The notes under the pieces are model-generated. The model was not told the origin of the DNA. It worked only from the letters and a program-made list of their open reading frames with translations, and ran no database searches. A program made the position numbers and the translations under genes. This document shows positions 1 through 8,093 of a stretch of DNA of 64,000 bases, piece after piece (within the stretch, counting starts at the first letter, position 1; every line of letters begins with the position of its first letter). Origin of the DNA: Albidovulum aestuarii (GTDB taxonomy: Bacteria; Pseudomonadota; Alphaproteobacteria; Rhodobacterales; Rhodobacteraceae); assembly GCF_029961185.1 (NCBI RefSeq), contig NZ_JASBQQ010000005.1, positions 1 through 64,000 of the forward strand, written 5' to 3'.

Positions 1-8
1 GTAGTTGC

Positions 9-620
9 TTGTCCCCATCTCGGCCTCCTCGCCTCAAAGTTAGGGGGCAAAGCGTCTACAAATCTAGGGGCACCTCAAAGGGCTACTTCAGCGGCCGCGA
101 GTTCCTCGCCTGCCACGATGCTGGCATCACACCTACCGTGCCGCGGCCCGAGACGTCGGGCAACCGGGTCAAAGGCATGTATGTGAAGGCCGACTTCGCC
201 TACGACGCTGCCGATGACGTCTATCGCTGCCCGGCTGGCGAGGAACTGACCTACCGATATACCCGGGAGGAGAACGGTCTGCAGATGCGGCGCTACTGGA
301 CGAACGAATGCCAGGACTGCCCGGTCAAGAGCCGCTGCACCACCGGCAAGGAGCGCCGGATCACCCGCTGGGAGCAGGAGCATCTGGTCGAGGCGATGCA
401 GGATCGGATCAGCGGCGGCACCGGCTTGATGAGGCTCCGCCGCTCGACCGTCGAACACCCGTTCGGCACGATCAAGGCGTGGATGGGCGCGACGCACTTC
501 CTGATGCGACGATTGAAGAACGTCCGAACCGAGATGGCGCTGCAGGTTCTGGCCTACAACATCAAGCGGATGATCTCGATGATCGGGACGCGAGGCCTGA
601 TGGCGGCGCTGTCAGACTGA
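9..620 (+). pseudogene. IS1182-family transposase, C-terminal remnant
   Basis: About 180 residues of the C-terminal half of an IS1182-type DDE transposase. They include the four-cysteine block (YRCPAGEEL, NECQDCPVKSRCTTG) and the conserved end with VEHPFGTIKAWMG and MALQVLAYNIKRM. Homology starts near base 78 (KGYFSGREF); the 20 or so residues before that do not look like transposase, so the 5' part is missing or was replaced. The complete family protein is roughly 450 aa or more, so this copy cannot be active on its own. The sequence just after the stop, to about 745, resembles the non-coding right end of such elements. The call is by motif recognition only. Confidence 0.85.
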
Positions 621-1293
621 AAGGCCGCACAACTTTTTGCGCCGCGATGCCAAAACGCGAGGGGTGACGAAGAACAATCCTCGAAACAACCTTCCCACCG
701 CCAGTTTCCACACAGCCTCGGCCCAGAGCTGACATCCGACCAAGCTGCCGCGAACGCCCACACCGAGTACGCTTCGACCGATGCCGCATACTGCACAAAT
801 GTCCGCAAATTGCTTGAGAAGCTGCCGTTCAGTAGCCATTGAAAATAGCTGTCCGGTGATGGATTAGAGGGTTTCAAATTTAAATTCAAAAGGTTGGTGG
901 GTTTCGTATGCACTATGTGTGCAACTTGAAATCGCCTTCTGACGCACCATGACGGGCATATGGCGGTTACGCAGCTTGGATCGATCAGAGCCCGTATCAA
1001 CGTGTGGACGGACAACGAAGCGAACGAGTTTCTAGTTCGAGATGATCATCGGCACCCTGGCCAAGAATTTAATAGAGGAAAAGTGCCTTGGCCCGTGCCG
1101 TCAGCACGGCATGTCGGAACGCACCTTTTGTCTCTATGGACGGTTGCCTTTCTTACAAGCGTTTCGAGGCTATCTCCGTTCATCAAGGGAGCTGACATTT
1201 GTCCTCCGTTGCTCAACCCCCTGATTCTGTCCGGCAGGTGCCGACGTCAGACAGCTAAGTTTGTCTTACAAGGCCTGCATCGCACACTGTAAC
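621..1293. other. Non-coding interval after the IS1182 remnant
   Basis: No convincing gene. The first ~120 bases look like the outer end of the IS1182 element. Short open frames exist (for example 960-1292), but they lack a ribosome binding site, family motifs or biased codon use. The tail lies downstream of the minus-strand DUF389 gene, which ends at 1294. No clear terminator hairpin was seen. Confidence 0.5.
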
Positions 1294-2376
1294 TTACTTT
1301 TTGGACGCCATCGCCTCGTGATCGATGATGTCGATCGGGATTATCTTCAGCCGCAGGGAGACTGGTTCTCCCAGCTGTTCTGACAGCAAACCTCGGAATG
1401 TTTCCGCCGAACTGTCGAGATCGTCGAGGCTTTCGCGTACGCCCAGCATGACAACTGACACGCCGAGCAGCCCGTCGTCGCGCTCGCCCCGGACCTGAAG
1501 GATGAAGTGGTTGTCGGAAACAAGGCCTGTTTTCGCTTTCACTGCTTCGACATAGAGACGTTTCACCGTGTCTTCGACGAAGATGATCTCGAGCCGTCGG
1601 TCTAGACGGTCGACGACGAAGAAGGACGACATCAGAAGGATCGAGAACACGATGAACGGTTTGCGCCAGTGCCCGTATCCTTGCAATCCAAAGACCAGCA
1701 TGGCCGCGGCGACGATGCCGAGAAAGTTCGTGATGAAAAGCAGAAAAGCGCCGCCGGCCATCGCGTAGCCGTCACCCTGATGATGAATGTCCGATAGGGC
1801 AATCGCCTGCGCGGAAACCGCGTCTTCGCCAAGGGCAAGGCCGATCCCGACCACCGATAGGGGAGGCACCAGAGCGACGGCGATCGCGACGCCCGCAATC
1901 GAATTTGCGATCCCGATCCGCGCATGTGCGAAGGCTGCTGCCGCTCCCGAGCACAAAGCAACCAGCAGGTCGAGGGTAGAAGGTGCAGTGCGCGCAAGAA
2001 TTTCGGAACCGACGACCCGCAGACCGATCAGGTTTGCGCAGACGAACGCAATACCGATCACGAATCCGACACCGGTGACAATCGAGGTCGCGGACTGGAT
2101 CGTCAGTCTGTCCTTGCCCATGATCGAGCCGAACGAAAACCCGATGATCGGCGACATGAGTGGCGCCACGATCATCGCGCCGATGATTGCCGGCGCGCTG
2201 TTGCTGAGCAGCCCGAAGGACGCGATCGCCGTCGCCATGGCCAGCATGAAATAGAAATTCAGGCTAGGAACCGAGGATTCCTCGATCTGGCTGAAAAGTA
2301 AATCGCTGTCCTTGGCCTTGCCGGAACTCCGTCCATTCAGCGATTGCGCGAGCCGCTGAAGTACCGACGATGACAT
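1294..2376 (-). CDS. DUF389 family multi-pass membrane protein
   Basis: A 360-aa integral membrane protein. After a ~40-residue soluble N-terminus comes the DUF389 core with its small-residue signature SNSAPAIIGAMIVAPLMSPI (about residues 57-76), then further hydrophobic helices, including an Ala-rich one (LVALCSGAAAAFAHARIGIANS). A soluble C-terminal domain (VKRLYVEAVKAKTGL onward) may be regulatory. Full length and an ATG start support an intact gene. The biochemical function of DUF389 proteins is not established, and transport or stress roles are only guesses. It stands alone on the minus strand between two transposase remnants. Confidence 0.85.
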   Translation of the reverse strand: MSSSVLQRLAQSLNGRSSGKAKDSDLLFSQIEESSVPSLNFYFMLAMATAIASFGLLSNSAPAIIGAMIVAPLMSPIIGFSFGSIMGKDRLTIQSATSIVTGVGFVIGIAFVCANLIGLRVVGSEILARTAPSTLDLLVALCSGAAAAFAHARIGIANSIAGVAIAVALVPPLSVVGIGLALGEDAVSAQAIALSDIHHQGDGYAMAGGAFLLFITNFLGIVAAAMLVFGLQGYGHWRKPFIVFSILLMSSFFVVDRLDRRLEIIFVEDTVKRLYVEAVKAKTGLVSDNHFILQVRGERDDGLLGVSVVMLGVRESLDDLDSSAETFRGLLSEQLGEPVSLRLKIIPIDIIDHEAMASKK

Positions 2377-2995
2377 CGATCATTCTCCGTTGGAAAGAGC
2401 CGGCGCCGTGGTCGTGCAGCAATCGCATCGGCAAAAGACGGATTGGAGTAAACTCGGAGGCCCGGGCCGAGGCAAGTAGAATGTTTGACGGGTGCTGTCA
2501 TGTGTGGACGGCTCCGTTTGTGCAAGAGTTGATTTGAGCTGATTTCGATCGTAGCGGGGTGCGGTCATGTGTCTGGCCTGTGTGCGCGGTGCGTGTGACC
2601 GCTGGCCCTGATGAAGTCCGCAAGCCAGGCCCCAATCAGAATATCAAGCTTTGACGCCCAGACAGTACCTCGGGGTGTCCCGGCAGCGGCCTCGCTTGAT
2701 CATCGTCACTCACGTCTGCCCTTGCATCTCGTCGCGGTGCCTTTGGAGCGCCGCCATGTTCTCCTTCGTTCAGATGGCCGGTGCGGCCCTTTAGCTCTCT
2801 CCCTTCACGAGCAACGCCCATGCTGTGCGCGCCGTCTTGTTGGCGAGGGCCACGGTCACAAGCCGCGTCGGCTATAGAGCACCGGCACCCGAGACCATCA
2901 TCCCAGTGGCGAAGAGGCCGCTCATGCACTAACAATCAAACTGGATCAGTCAGGTAAGGCCGCCCAGCGGCGGCAGAACTTATAGGACATCTTTA
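2377..2995. other. Intergenic region with IS110 debris and likely promoters
   Basis: This 620-base interval separates the DUF389 gene (minus) from the outer-membrane barrel gene (plus), so it should carry both promoters. Its centre holds the tail of an IS110-type transposase (2791-2871, annotated separately) and probably the non-coding end of that element below 2790. The two short open frames seen here run across the transposon debris and are not supported as genes. Confidence 0.45.
2791..2871 (-). pseudogene. IS110-family transposase, extreme C-terminal remnant
   Basis: On the minus strand the frame reads PTRLVTVALANKTARTAWAL followed by LVKGES and a TAA stop. The VALANKTARxAWALL signature is the C-terminal end of IS110/IS1111-type transposases. 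An in-frame TAG lies directly upstream, so only 26 residues remain. It is too short to appear as an ordinary open reading frame. Confidence 0.7.
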
Positions 2996-4141
2996 ATGAT
3001 GATAAAGAAAGTACTGCGTGCCGGTGTCGTCTCAGCGTTGCTTCTGTCGTCGGGAAGCAGCGCGGCACTAGCGCAAGTATCATTGCTCGAGCGCGAACTC
3101 GCGAACCCTCAGGCTGCGGCAAAGGCCGATCTGGGTTTTCGCCGAGGCTCCGTCATTGTCGCGCCGATCCCTTTCTCCAGCCCCATGATCGGAAGCGGAC
3201 TTACCCTCGGGGCTGGCTATCTTTTCACGTTGCCGGGGTCGAAACCGTCCGGCGCGGGTCTCGCCAAACTCAAGTCGAGCAATGGCAGCGAAGGGCTCGG
3301 CGGCGGTTTCAGCCTGAGTTTTGCCGACGGCGGCTGGTCCGTGAGCTTGTTTGCCGCTGAGGCGACTCTGTTTTACGACTTTCCGCTCGGAAGTTCAGTT
3401 AACATTCCGATCAAACAGACGGGCGAAGCCTATGCCCTACGGGTCGACCGCGGCATCTCTGAGTCCCTATCCGCAGGCGTATCGTTCACCTATCTGGATT
3501 CGACGATCGGAATAGACTCGCCCGGCCTTGGAGTCTTGCCGCCAATCCTCAGGCCGGATGCCGACTTGTCGCTGGGAAAGGTTGGCATAGACGTCACGTT
3601 CGACACGCGGGATGACACATTCTATCCAACCGAAGGGACCTTGGTCGCCGCATCTCTCTCCTATGGCGTTGAAGTCGACTCGATTTTCGGCGGCAACTTC
3701 AAAGTGCTCGACCGGAGTTACACGAAAGGGTTGCTTTCCGCCGCACATTACCGGGAGGTTGGGGAAAGCGGTGTCCTTGCTGCCAAGGCGTCGCTCTGCG
3801 GATTGGCATATTCCGCACCGTTCTTCGATGCATGCGGCGTCGGCCTGGCCAACGGGTTGCGGGGTTTCGGCGCGCTCGACGATCTCGAGCCATGGTCCGC
3901 GGCGGTTCAGGCCGAGTATCGCGGACGCCTGTCCAACCGCTTCGGTTACGTTGTTTTTGCAGGCTTCGGCGGCGGCGGAGAGTCACTCGGGAGCATGTCG
4001 TTCGACAGCGGCGGCTTTGCAGCCGGCGTCGGATTGCGCGTTCGCGTGTCCCGGAAGTTCGGCCTCGACTATGCCATCGATTACGCGCGGAACGACGACC
4101 AGGAGGACTTCCTCTACGTCACCTTGGGCCAGCGCTTTTGA
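2996..4141 (+). CDS. Outer-membrane beta-barrel protein, BamA/TamA-like, no POTRA domains
   Basis: A 381-aa protein with a Sec signal peptide cut after ALA-Q (about residue 26). The rest is rich in alternating amphipathic strands ending in YVTLGQRF; a terminal Phe is the usual barrel-assembly signal. The RDDTFYPTEG segment resembles the D15/BamA surface-antigen strand motif (TRDDxxxPTxG), and GLANGLRGF resembles the LRGF motif of the Omp85 family. There is no room for POTRA repeats (BamA is about 800 aa), so it is more likely a stand-alone barrel of the patatin-associated or Slr-type. Function is unknown. It starts a three-gene plus-strand group with a small exported protein and a K+ channel. 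Confidence 0.75.
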   Translation: MMIKKVLRAGVVSALLLSSGSSAALAQVSLLERELANPQAAAKADLGFRRGSVIVAPIPFSSPMIGSGLTLGAGYLFTLPGSKPSGAGLAKLKSSNGSEGLGGGFSLSFADGGWSVSLFAAEATLFYDFPLGSSVNIPIKQTGEAYALRVDRGISESLSAGVSFTYLDSTIGIDSPGLGVLPPILRPDADLSLGKVGIDVTFDTRDDTFYPTEGTLVAASLSYGVEVDSIFGGNFKVLDRSYTKGLLSAAHYREVGESGVLAAKASLCGLAYSAPFFDACGVGLANGLRGFGALDDLEPWSAAVQAEYRGRLSNRFGYVVFAGFGGGGESLGSMSFDSGGFAAGVGLRVRVSRKFGLDYAIDYARNDDQEDFLYVTLGQRF

Positions 4142-4250
4142 TCGCGGGGCCCAAGATCTGCGCATCCGGCACAAAGTTCGGCACGGCTCACGGCGAATGC
4201 AAAACAATGATGCGGACGCCAGAAACGAACACGCTCGAAGGGATAGAGAA

Positions 4251-4694
4251 ATGACACAAACACCCATCAACGGTAGCGGTTTTCCGACGAAAGTTCATCG
4301 CCGCGGCTTTATCGCACTTGTCGCGGCTTTTCCATTCGCGGCGCATGCAGATCCATCGTTGGGCGAGGGTTGGATCCTGCTTGGAGAGAGCCGGGTCAAC
4401 CTTGTCAAGAATTTCAGCATCGTTCCTGTCACGCTGGCAAAGGGCCTCTTTACAGGGCTTGTCGTCGAAGCCGTCGACAAGCCGATCTTCATCGAAAGCA
4501 TAGAGGTGACGTTCACCAACGGCGAAACGTCCGAGCTTCGCGTCCGGTCGATCATTTCGGCCGGAAGCCGGACCCGCAAGATGCTCCTACCCGGTCTGGT
4601 GCGAGGCATTCGGGTCGTGAAGATCATATACAAACGCGTTCCCACAGGTGGCACCGCTACGGTCCGAATTCACGGACGACGCAGCGGCGCATGA
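4251..4694 (+). CDS. Small exported protein, DUF2541-like
   Basis: A 147-aa protein. The ATG at 4251 is preceded by a purine-rich stretch. The N-terminus (VHRRGFIALVAAFPFAAHA-DP) is an export signal with an RRGFI twin-arginine-like motif. The mature part (WILLGESRVNL, FTNGETSELRVR, GSRTRKMLLPG, VVKIIYKR, ATVRIHGR) matches the small beta-sandwich DUF2541 pattern as I recall it. That pattern has an opening W-LLG, a central NG, a GxxSR-like turn and a closing AxVxxxG. Its role is unknown, probably a periplasmic structural or binding protein. It sits 110 bases after the barrel gene and 31 before the channel gene, so co-transcription is likely. Confidence 0.6.
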   Translation: MTQTPINGSGFPTKVHRRGFIALVAAFPFAAHADPSLGEGWILLGESRVNLVKNFSIVPVTLAKGLFTGLVVEAVDKPIFIESIEVTFTNGETSELRVRSIISAGSRTRKMLLPGLVRGIRVVKIIYKRVPTGGTATVRIHGRRSGA

Positions 4695-4725
4695 TGGAGT
4701 ATCGTCAGCGCGCCGTTAGGAGGGA

Positions 4726-5064
4726 ATGATGTTGTCGTTCGCACTCACCGTATTGAGATTGATCAAAGCCGTCGTTCGTTCATGGCGGGTTCCGACGTTC
4801 CGTGCGACACTTTTTTTGGCAGCGGTTATCCTGCTGTCCGGGACGGTCTTTTATCGAGGTGTTGAGGGCTGGTCATGGGTCGACTCGCTCTATTTTAGTG
4901 CCACAACCATTTCGACCGTCGGACTTGGCGACCTTTCACCCCAGACTGAAATCGGCAAACTGTTCACCGTTGTTTACATCTTTGTCGGCGTTGGCGTCTT
5001 CGTCGCACTCTTCACGCAACTCGCGCGCGCCCTGCTTAGTAAAGAACTCGATCGGGAAACCTGA
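4726..5064 (+). CDS. Two-transmembrane potassium channel subunit (Ion_trans_2)
   Basis: A 112-aa membrane protein with the layout of a minimal K+ channel: TM1 (TLFLAAVILLSGTVFY, about residues 27-42), a pore helix with selectivity filter TISTVGLGD (about 62-70) and TM2 (LFTVVYIFVGVGVFVALFT, about 80-98). GLGD replaces the usual GYGD, a common conservative variant. No ligand-binding RCK domain follows; the protein ends shortly after TM2 and would work as a homotetramer. The stop lies 20 bases before the left end of an IS6 copy. A longer ancestral C-terminal domain could therefore have been lost, although the charged ending ELDRET looks natural. Confidence 0.85.
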   Translation: MMLSFALTVLRLIKAVVRSWRVPTFRATLFLAAVILLSGTVFYRGVEGWSWVDSLYFSATTISTVGLGDLSPQTEIGKLFTVVYIFVGVGVFVALFTQLARALLSKELDRET

Positions 5065-5084
5065 CTGGAACAAAGAAGCTGGCG

Positions 5085-5900
5085 GGCACTGTCAGGGGAA
5101 CTTGGCTTGAGCCGGGGCAGGGCGTTCTCGTAGCCTTCCCGCATGACCAAGCGCGACCCATTCAAGTACTTCAAGACCAGTCCTGAGATCATCCGTCTCG
5201 CGGTGATGCTCTACGTGCGTTTCCCGCTTTCGCTTCGCAACGTCGAAGACCTGCTGCATGAGCGGGGCATCGATGTCAGCCATGAGACGGTGCGCTACTG
5301 GTGGCACAGGTTTGGTCCGATGTTTGCATCGGAGATCCGAAAACGACGGATCGAGGGGATGCAGTCCAGCCGCTGGAAGTGGCACCTCGACGAGATCTTC
5401 GTGAAGATCAACGGCGAACGGCACTACCTTTGGCGCGCGGTGGACCACGAAGGCGAAGTGCTCGAAAGCTTCGTTACGAAGAGCCGGGACAAGAAGGCCG
5501 CGTTGAAATTCCTGAAGAAAGCAATGCGCAAGCATGGCCAGCCGGTGACGGTCGTGACGGATAAGCTCCGGTCCTACGGGGCAGCTCTGAAGGAACTGGG
5601 TGCGGTCGATCGCCAGGAGACGGGTAGGTGGGTCAACAACCGGGCGGAGAATTCGCATCTTCCCTTCAGACGACGCGAGCGGGCGATGCTCCGTTTCCGG
5701 CGCATGCGAAGTCTTCAGAAATTCGCCGCCGTCCACGCCTGCGTCTCAAACCACTTTAACCAGGAACGCAGCCTCTCAAGTAGACCCCTCTTCAAGGCCA
5801 ACCGCGCCGCCGCACTCGCTGAGTGGCGTGGTCTCTGCGCAGCATAAAGGGCAGTGTAACTGTCCTAGTGGAGACGAGTTCGAATTAGTCTGCCAGCACC
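5085..5900 (+). mobile_element. IS6-type insertion sequence, copy 1 (apparently complete)
   Basis: 816 bp with imperfect terminal inverted repeats. The left end starts GGCACTGTCAGGGGAAC. The right end reads, on the complementary strand, GGTGCTGGCAGACTAATTCGA. The ends were placed by comparing the flanks of all five copies in the window. It carries one intact transposase. The 8 bases on either side (5077-5084 and 5901-5908) do not match, so no target duplication is visible, as expected after replicon fusion or adjacent deletion by this family. Confidence 0.8.
5143..5847 (+). CDS. IS6-family transposase (intact)
   Basis: A 234-aa transposase of the IS6/IS26 family, which moves by replicative or co-integrate transposition. 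The N-terminal helix-turn-helix (IIRLAVMLYVRFPLSLRNVEDLLHERG) is followed by the DDE catalytic core: Asp in WHLDEIFVKI, Asp in VVTDKLRSYG and Glu in NNRAENSH. The family tail RRRERAMLRFRRMRSLQKF is present. The length is normal and no frame damage was seen. Of the five copies in the window this is the only one that looks able to act, possibly also on the ends of the others. Confidence 0.93.
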   Translation: MTKRDPFKYFKTSPEIIRLAVMLYVRFPLSLRNVEDLLHERGIDVSHETVRYWWHRFGPMFASEIRKRRIEGMQSSRWKWHLDEIFVKINGERHYLWRAVDHEGEVLESFVTKSRDKKAALKFLKKAMRKHGQPVTVVTDKLRSYGAALKELGAVDRQETGRWVNNRAENSHLPFRRRERAMLRFRRMRSLQKFAAVHACVSNHFNQERSLSSRPLFKANRAAALAEWRGLCAA

Positions 5901-5995
5901 GCCATACGTCATTGATATCATTACCAAATTTTTGGCCTTGAGACATCTCCCCCACATCAAGCCCATCATAAAAAATGCGATTGCTTCAAGCTTCC

Positions 5996-6376
5996 TTACG
6001 TCCTTCGCTTGGCCTTAAGCTTTCTTGGGATCGTGACCTTGGAACTACCACATCGAAGAACAACCACATTGGGAGCGACTTCCAAACGTGCATCGGTCTC
6101 GGTTGCCTGACTGACCAGTACCTTTGCAAGCGAGTCTACAAACTTCGCGTCAAATACCACTTCCTCATAAAGCTCGCCGTCAATGACCCAAACGAAATGC
6201 GAACCGCCGGGCATTTCGACGCGAATGCCGCTCAATGCCGGAATGAAAGCTGCTTCCTTTAGTCCTGACGACAAAACGCCGTTGGGTGCGCGCTTCATCT
6301 TGGTTCGACGGGACAGGGCCTCCATAAGCTCAACTCGGCCTACAACCAAATCAGGGACCGATCCCGCATCGTTCAA
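5996..6376 (-). CDS. Hypothetical protein after the type ISP R-M remnant
   Basis: A 126-aa protein of no recognised family. Its ATG overlaps the stop of the upstream restriction-modification remnant by 4 bases (ATGA), which suggests translational coupling and a real gene. The sequence is basic, especially at the end (TIPRKLKAKRRT), with a compact middle (SHFVWVIDGELYEEVVFDAKFVDSLAKVLV) that could form a small alpha/beta domain. It has no signal peptide or membrane helix. An accessory role beside the modification enzyme is only a guess. Its promoter was probably lost when IS6 copy 2 cut the operon. Confidence 0.55.
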   Translation of the reverse strand: MNDAGSVPDLVVGRVELMEALSRRTKMKRAPNGVLSSGLKEAAFIPALSGIRVEMPGGSHFVWVIDGELYEEVVFDAKFVDSLAKVLVSQATETDARLEVAPNVVVLRCGSSKVTIPRKLKAKRRT

Positions 6377-6745
6377 GACGATTCTCCTGCGTCCAGGGTC
6401 ATCGTTATTGTTTGCATGATCCGGTCGGTTTCGGCGAGGATTTTCAGAATACGCTGGTAGTGCCGCACATCTTCGATCCTAAGCTCGCGGCCCTTGCGGT
6501 CTTTCAGCCATTTTTGGGCAGGCTGATAGCCGCCAATGTAGAAGCCCCATGAGACCGCCGGGGCATTGTCGAAATACTGGGTCGTGTTGATCCAGACGCG
6601 CCCATCCTCGAACCTCGGCGTTTCAACCATGTTGTCACCGTCCCCGGTGAAGAGGAACGGGGTGGGACCAATGGCGCTCGGGTCCATTAGGTGCAGCTTG
6701 CGCAGTTCGGTGCCCTTGGCAGACACGTCCCAGAACTCGTCTGCG
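6373..6745 (-). pseudogene. Type ISP restriction-modification enzyme, C-terminal fragment
   Basis: About 124 codons survive. The segment GFYIGGYQPAQKWLKDRKGR and the following HYQRILKILAETDRIM match the C-terminal specificity part of single-chain type ISP (LlaBIII-like) enzymes, or of related N6-adenine methyltransferases that end in a YQPAxKWLKDRKGR block. The 5' end is cut exactly at the left end of IS6 copy 2 (6746). The complete enzymes exceed 1,000 aa, so nuclease, helicase and methylase domains are all missing. It overlaps the following small gene by 4 bases. Confidence 0.7.
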
Positions 6746-7560
6746 GGCTCTGTCAGAAGAACTCGGCTTGAGGGCGGTGCAGTCGCCACGTAGCGTCCGC
6801 GCATGATCAAACGCTCGCCCTTCAAGTACTTCAAAACCAGTCCCGAGATTATCCGCCTGGCTGTGATGCTGTATGTTCGGTTCCCGCTGTCGCTCCGGAA
6901 TGTCGAGGACCTTCTGCATGAGCGGGGCGTCGATATCAGCCACGAGACGGTTCGGTTCTAGTGGCATCGGTTCGGGCCGATGTTCGCCGCGGAGATCCGG
7001 AAGCGCCGGATCGAGAGCATGAAATCAAGCCGCTGGCAATGGCACCTCGACGAGATCTTCGTGAAGATCAACGGTGAGCGGCACTACCTTTGGCGGGCGC
7101 TGGATCACGAAGGCGAGGTGCTGGAAAGCTTCGTCACAAAGACCCACGACAAGCGCGCCGCATTGAAATTCCTAAAGAAATCGATGAAGCGTCATGGCCA
7201 GCCAGAGGCTATCGTCACCGATCGGCTTCGGTCCTATGGCGCCGCCCTGAAGGAAATCGGAGCCGGCGAGCGGCAGGAGACCGGTCGCTGGCTCAACAAT
7301 CGGGCGGAGAACTCGCACCTGCCATTCCGACGACGCGAGCGCGCGATGCTTCGCTTCCGCCGGATGCGAAGTTTGCAGAAATTCGCCGCCGTCCACGCTT
7401 CCGTCACGAACCACTTCAACCAGGAACGCAGCCTCTCCAGCAGACCACTCTTCAAGGCCAACCGCGCCGCTGCTCTTGCTGTGTGGCGTGGTCTCTGCTC
7501 GGCATAAGGGACAGCCATCCTGCCCTTGGTGAGACTGGTTCGAATCCGTCTGACAGCACC
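6746..7560 (+). mobile_element. IS6-type insertion sequence, copy 2 (transposase broken)
   Basis: 815 bp. The left end is GGCTCTGTCAGAAGAAC and the right end, read on the minus strand, is GGTGCTGTCAGACGGATTCG. The left end interrupts the type ISP gene. The right end abuts, with no spacer, the interior of a third copy. No 8-bp duplication is visible. Confidence 0.8.
6803..7507 (+). pseudogene. IS6-family transposase with nonsense mutation W53*
   Basis: Aligned with copy 1, the frame runs from the ATG at 6803 to the stop at 7507 with the same 234-codon length, but codon 53 is TAG (6959-6961) where copy 1 has TGG (the first W of RYWWHRF). The rest (MFAAEIRKRR to WRGLCSA) is intact, with the catalytic D, D and E in place. 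The product would stop before the catalytic domain unless translation restarts at the ATG at 6980. Divergence from copy 1 is spread along the whole gene, so these are separate lineages, not a recent duplication. Confidence 0.9.
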
Positions 7561-7955
7561 AAATTTATAAAGAAATCAATGAAGCGCCACGGCCGCGCTC
7601 ATATACTGGTGACCGACAAACTCCGATCCTACGGCGCGGCGATGAAGGATATTGGCAATGCCGACAAGCAGGAAACTGGCCGCTGGATGAACAATCGGGC
7701 GGAGAACTCGCACCTTCCGTTTCGACGAAGAGAACGGGCCATGCAACGGTTCCGTAGCATGCGAAGTTTGCAGAAATTCGTCGCCGTTCATTCTTCTGTT
7801 CACAACCACTTCAATCTGGAGCGCCACCTCTACTCCCGCGAAAAATTCAAGCTCAACCGAACCGCCGCTCTCGCTGAGTGGCGCGGTCTCGGCGCGGCAT
7901 AGAGGACAGCCTCATCTTCCTTGCAGAGACTGGTTCGCATCCGTCTGACACCACC
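7561..7955 (+). mobile_element. IS6-type copy 3, 3' half only
   Basis: Begins in the middle of a transposase frame (KFIKKSMKRHG) directly at the right end of copy 2 and reads to the stop at 7902 (WRGLGAA). It then continues to a right terminal repeat ending at about 7955. It keeps the second Asp (LVTDKLRSYG) and the Glu (NNRAENSH) but lacks the first ~140 codons. The missing half is not on the far side of copy 2, so this is not a simple insertion; an adjacent deletion after insertion fits better. Confidence 0.85.
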
Positions 7956-7965
7956 CACACCACCC

Positions 7966-7979
7966 TTGATACTGATCAA
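7966..7979. promoter_or_regulatory. Short palindrome upstream of the sugar operon
   Basis: TTGAT-ACTG-ATCAA, a perfect 5-bp inverted repeat about 115 bases before the start of the binding-protein gene. It is the only symmetric site noticed in this promoter interval and could be an operator. No regulator gene is nearby, and such short repeats also occur by chance. Confidence 0.25.
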
Positions 7980-8093
7980 TGCAGACCCTCAGTTTTTCCA
8001 CATGAATTATAGGATGTGCCGCGCAGCCTCATCACTAAGTCAACGATGTCCTCGTCCGGCATTGATAAATGTTTTTCTTGGATGGAGAACAAG

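Noticed and set aside
960-1292. A 110-codon open frame in the left intergenic region
   Set aside because: No ribosome site, no recognised motif, and placed in likely transposon debris.
7536-7560. GGTTCGAATCC followed by CAGCACC, like the T-arm and acceptor end of a tRNA
   Set aside because: The same sequence follows all five transposase copies and its complement matches the left terminal repeat (CTGTCAG), so it is the IS6 right end. No acceptor or D-arm partner lies upstream.
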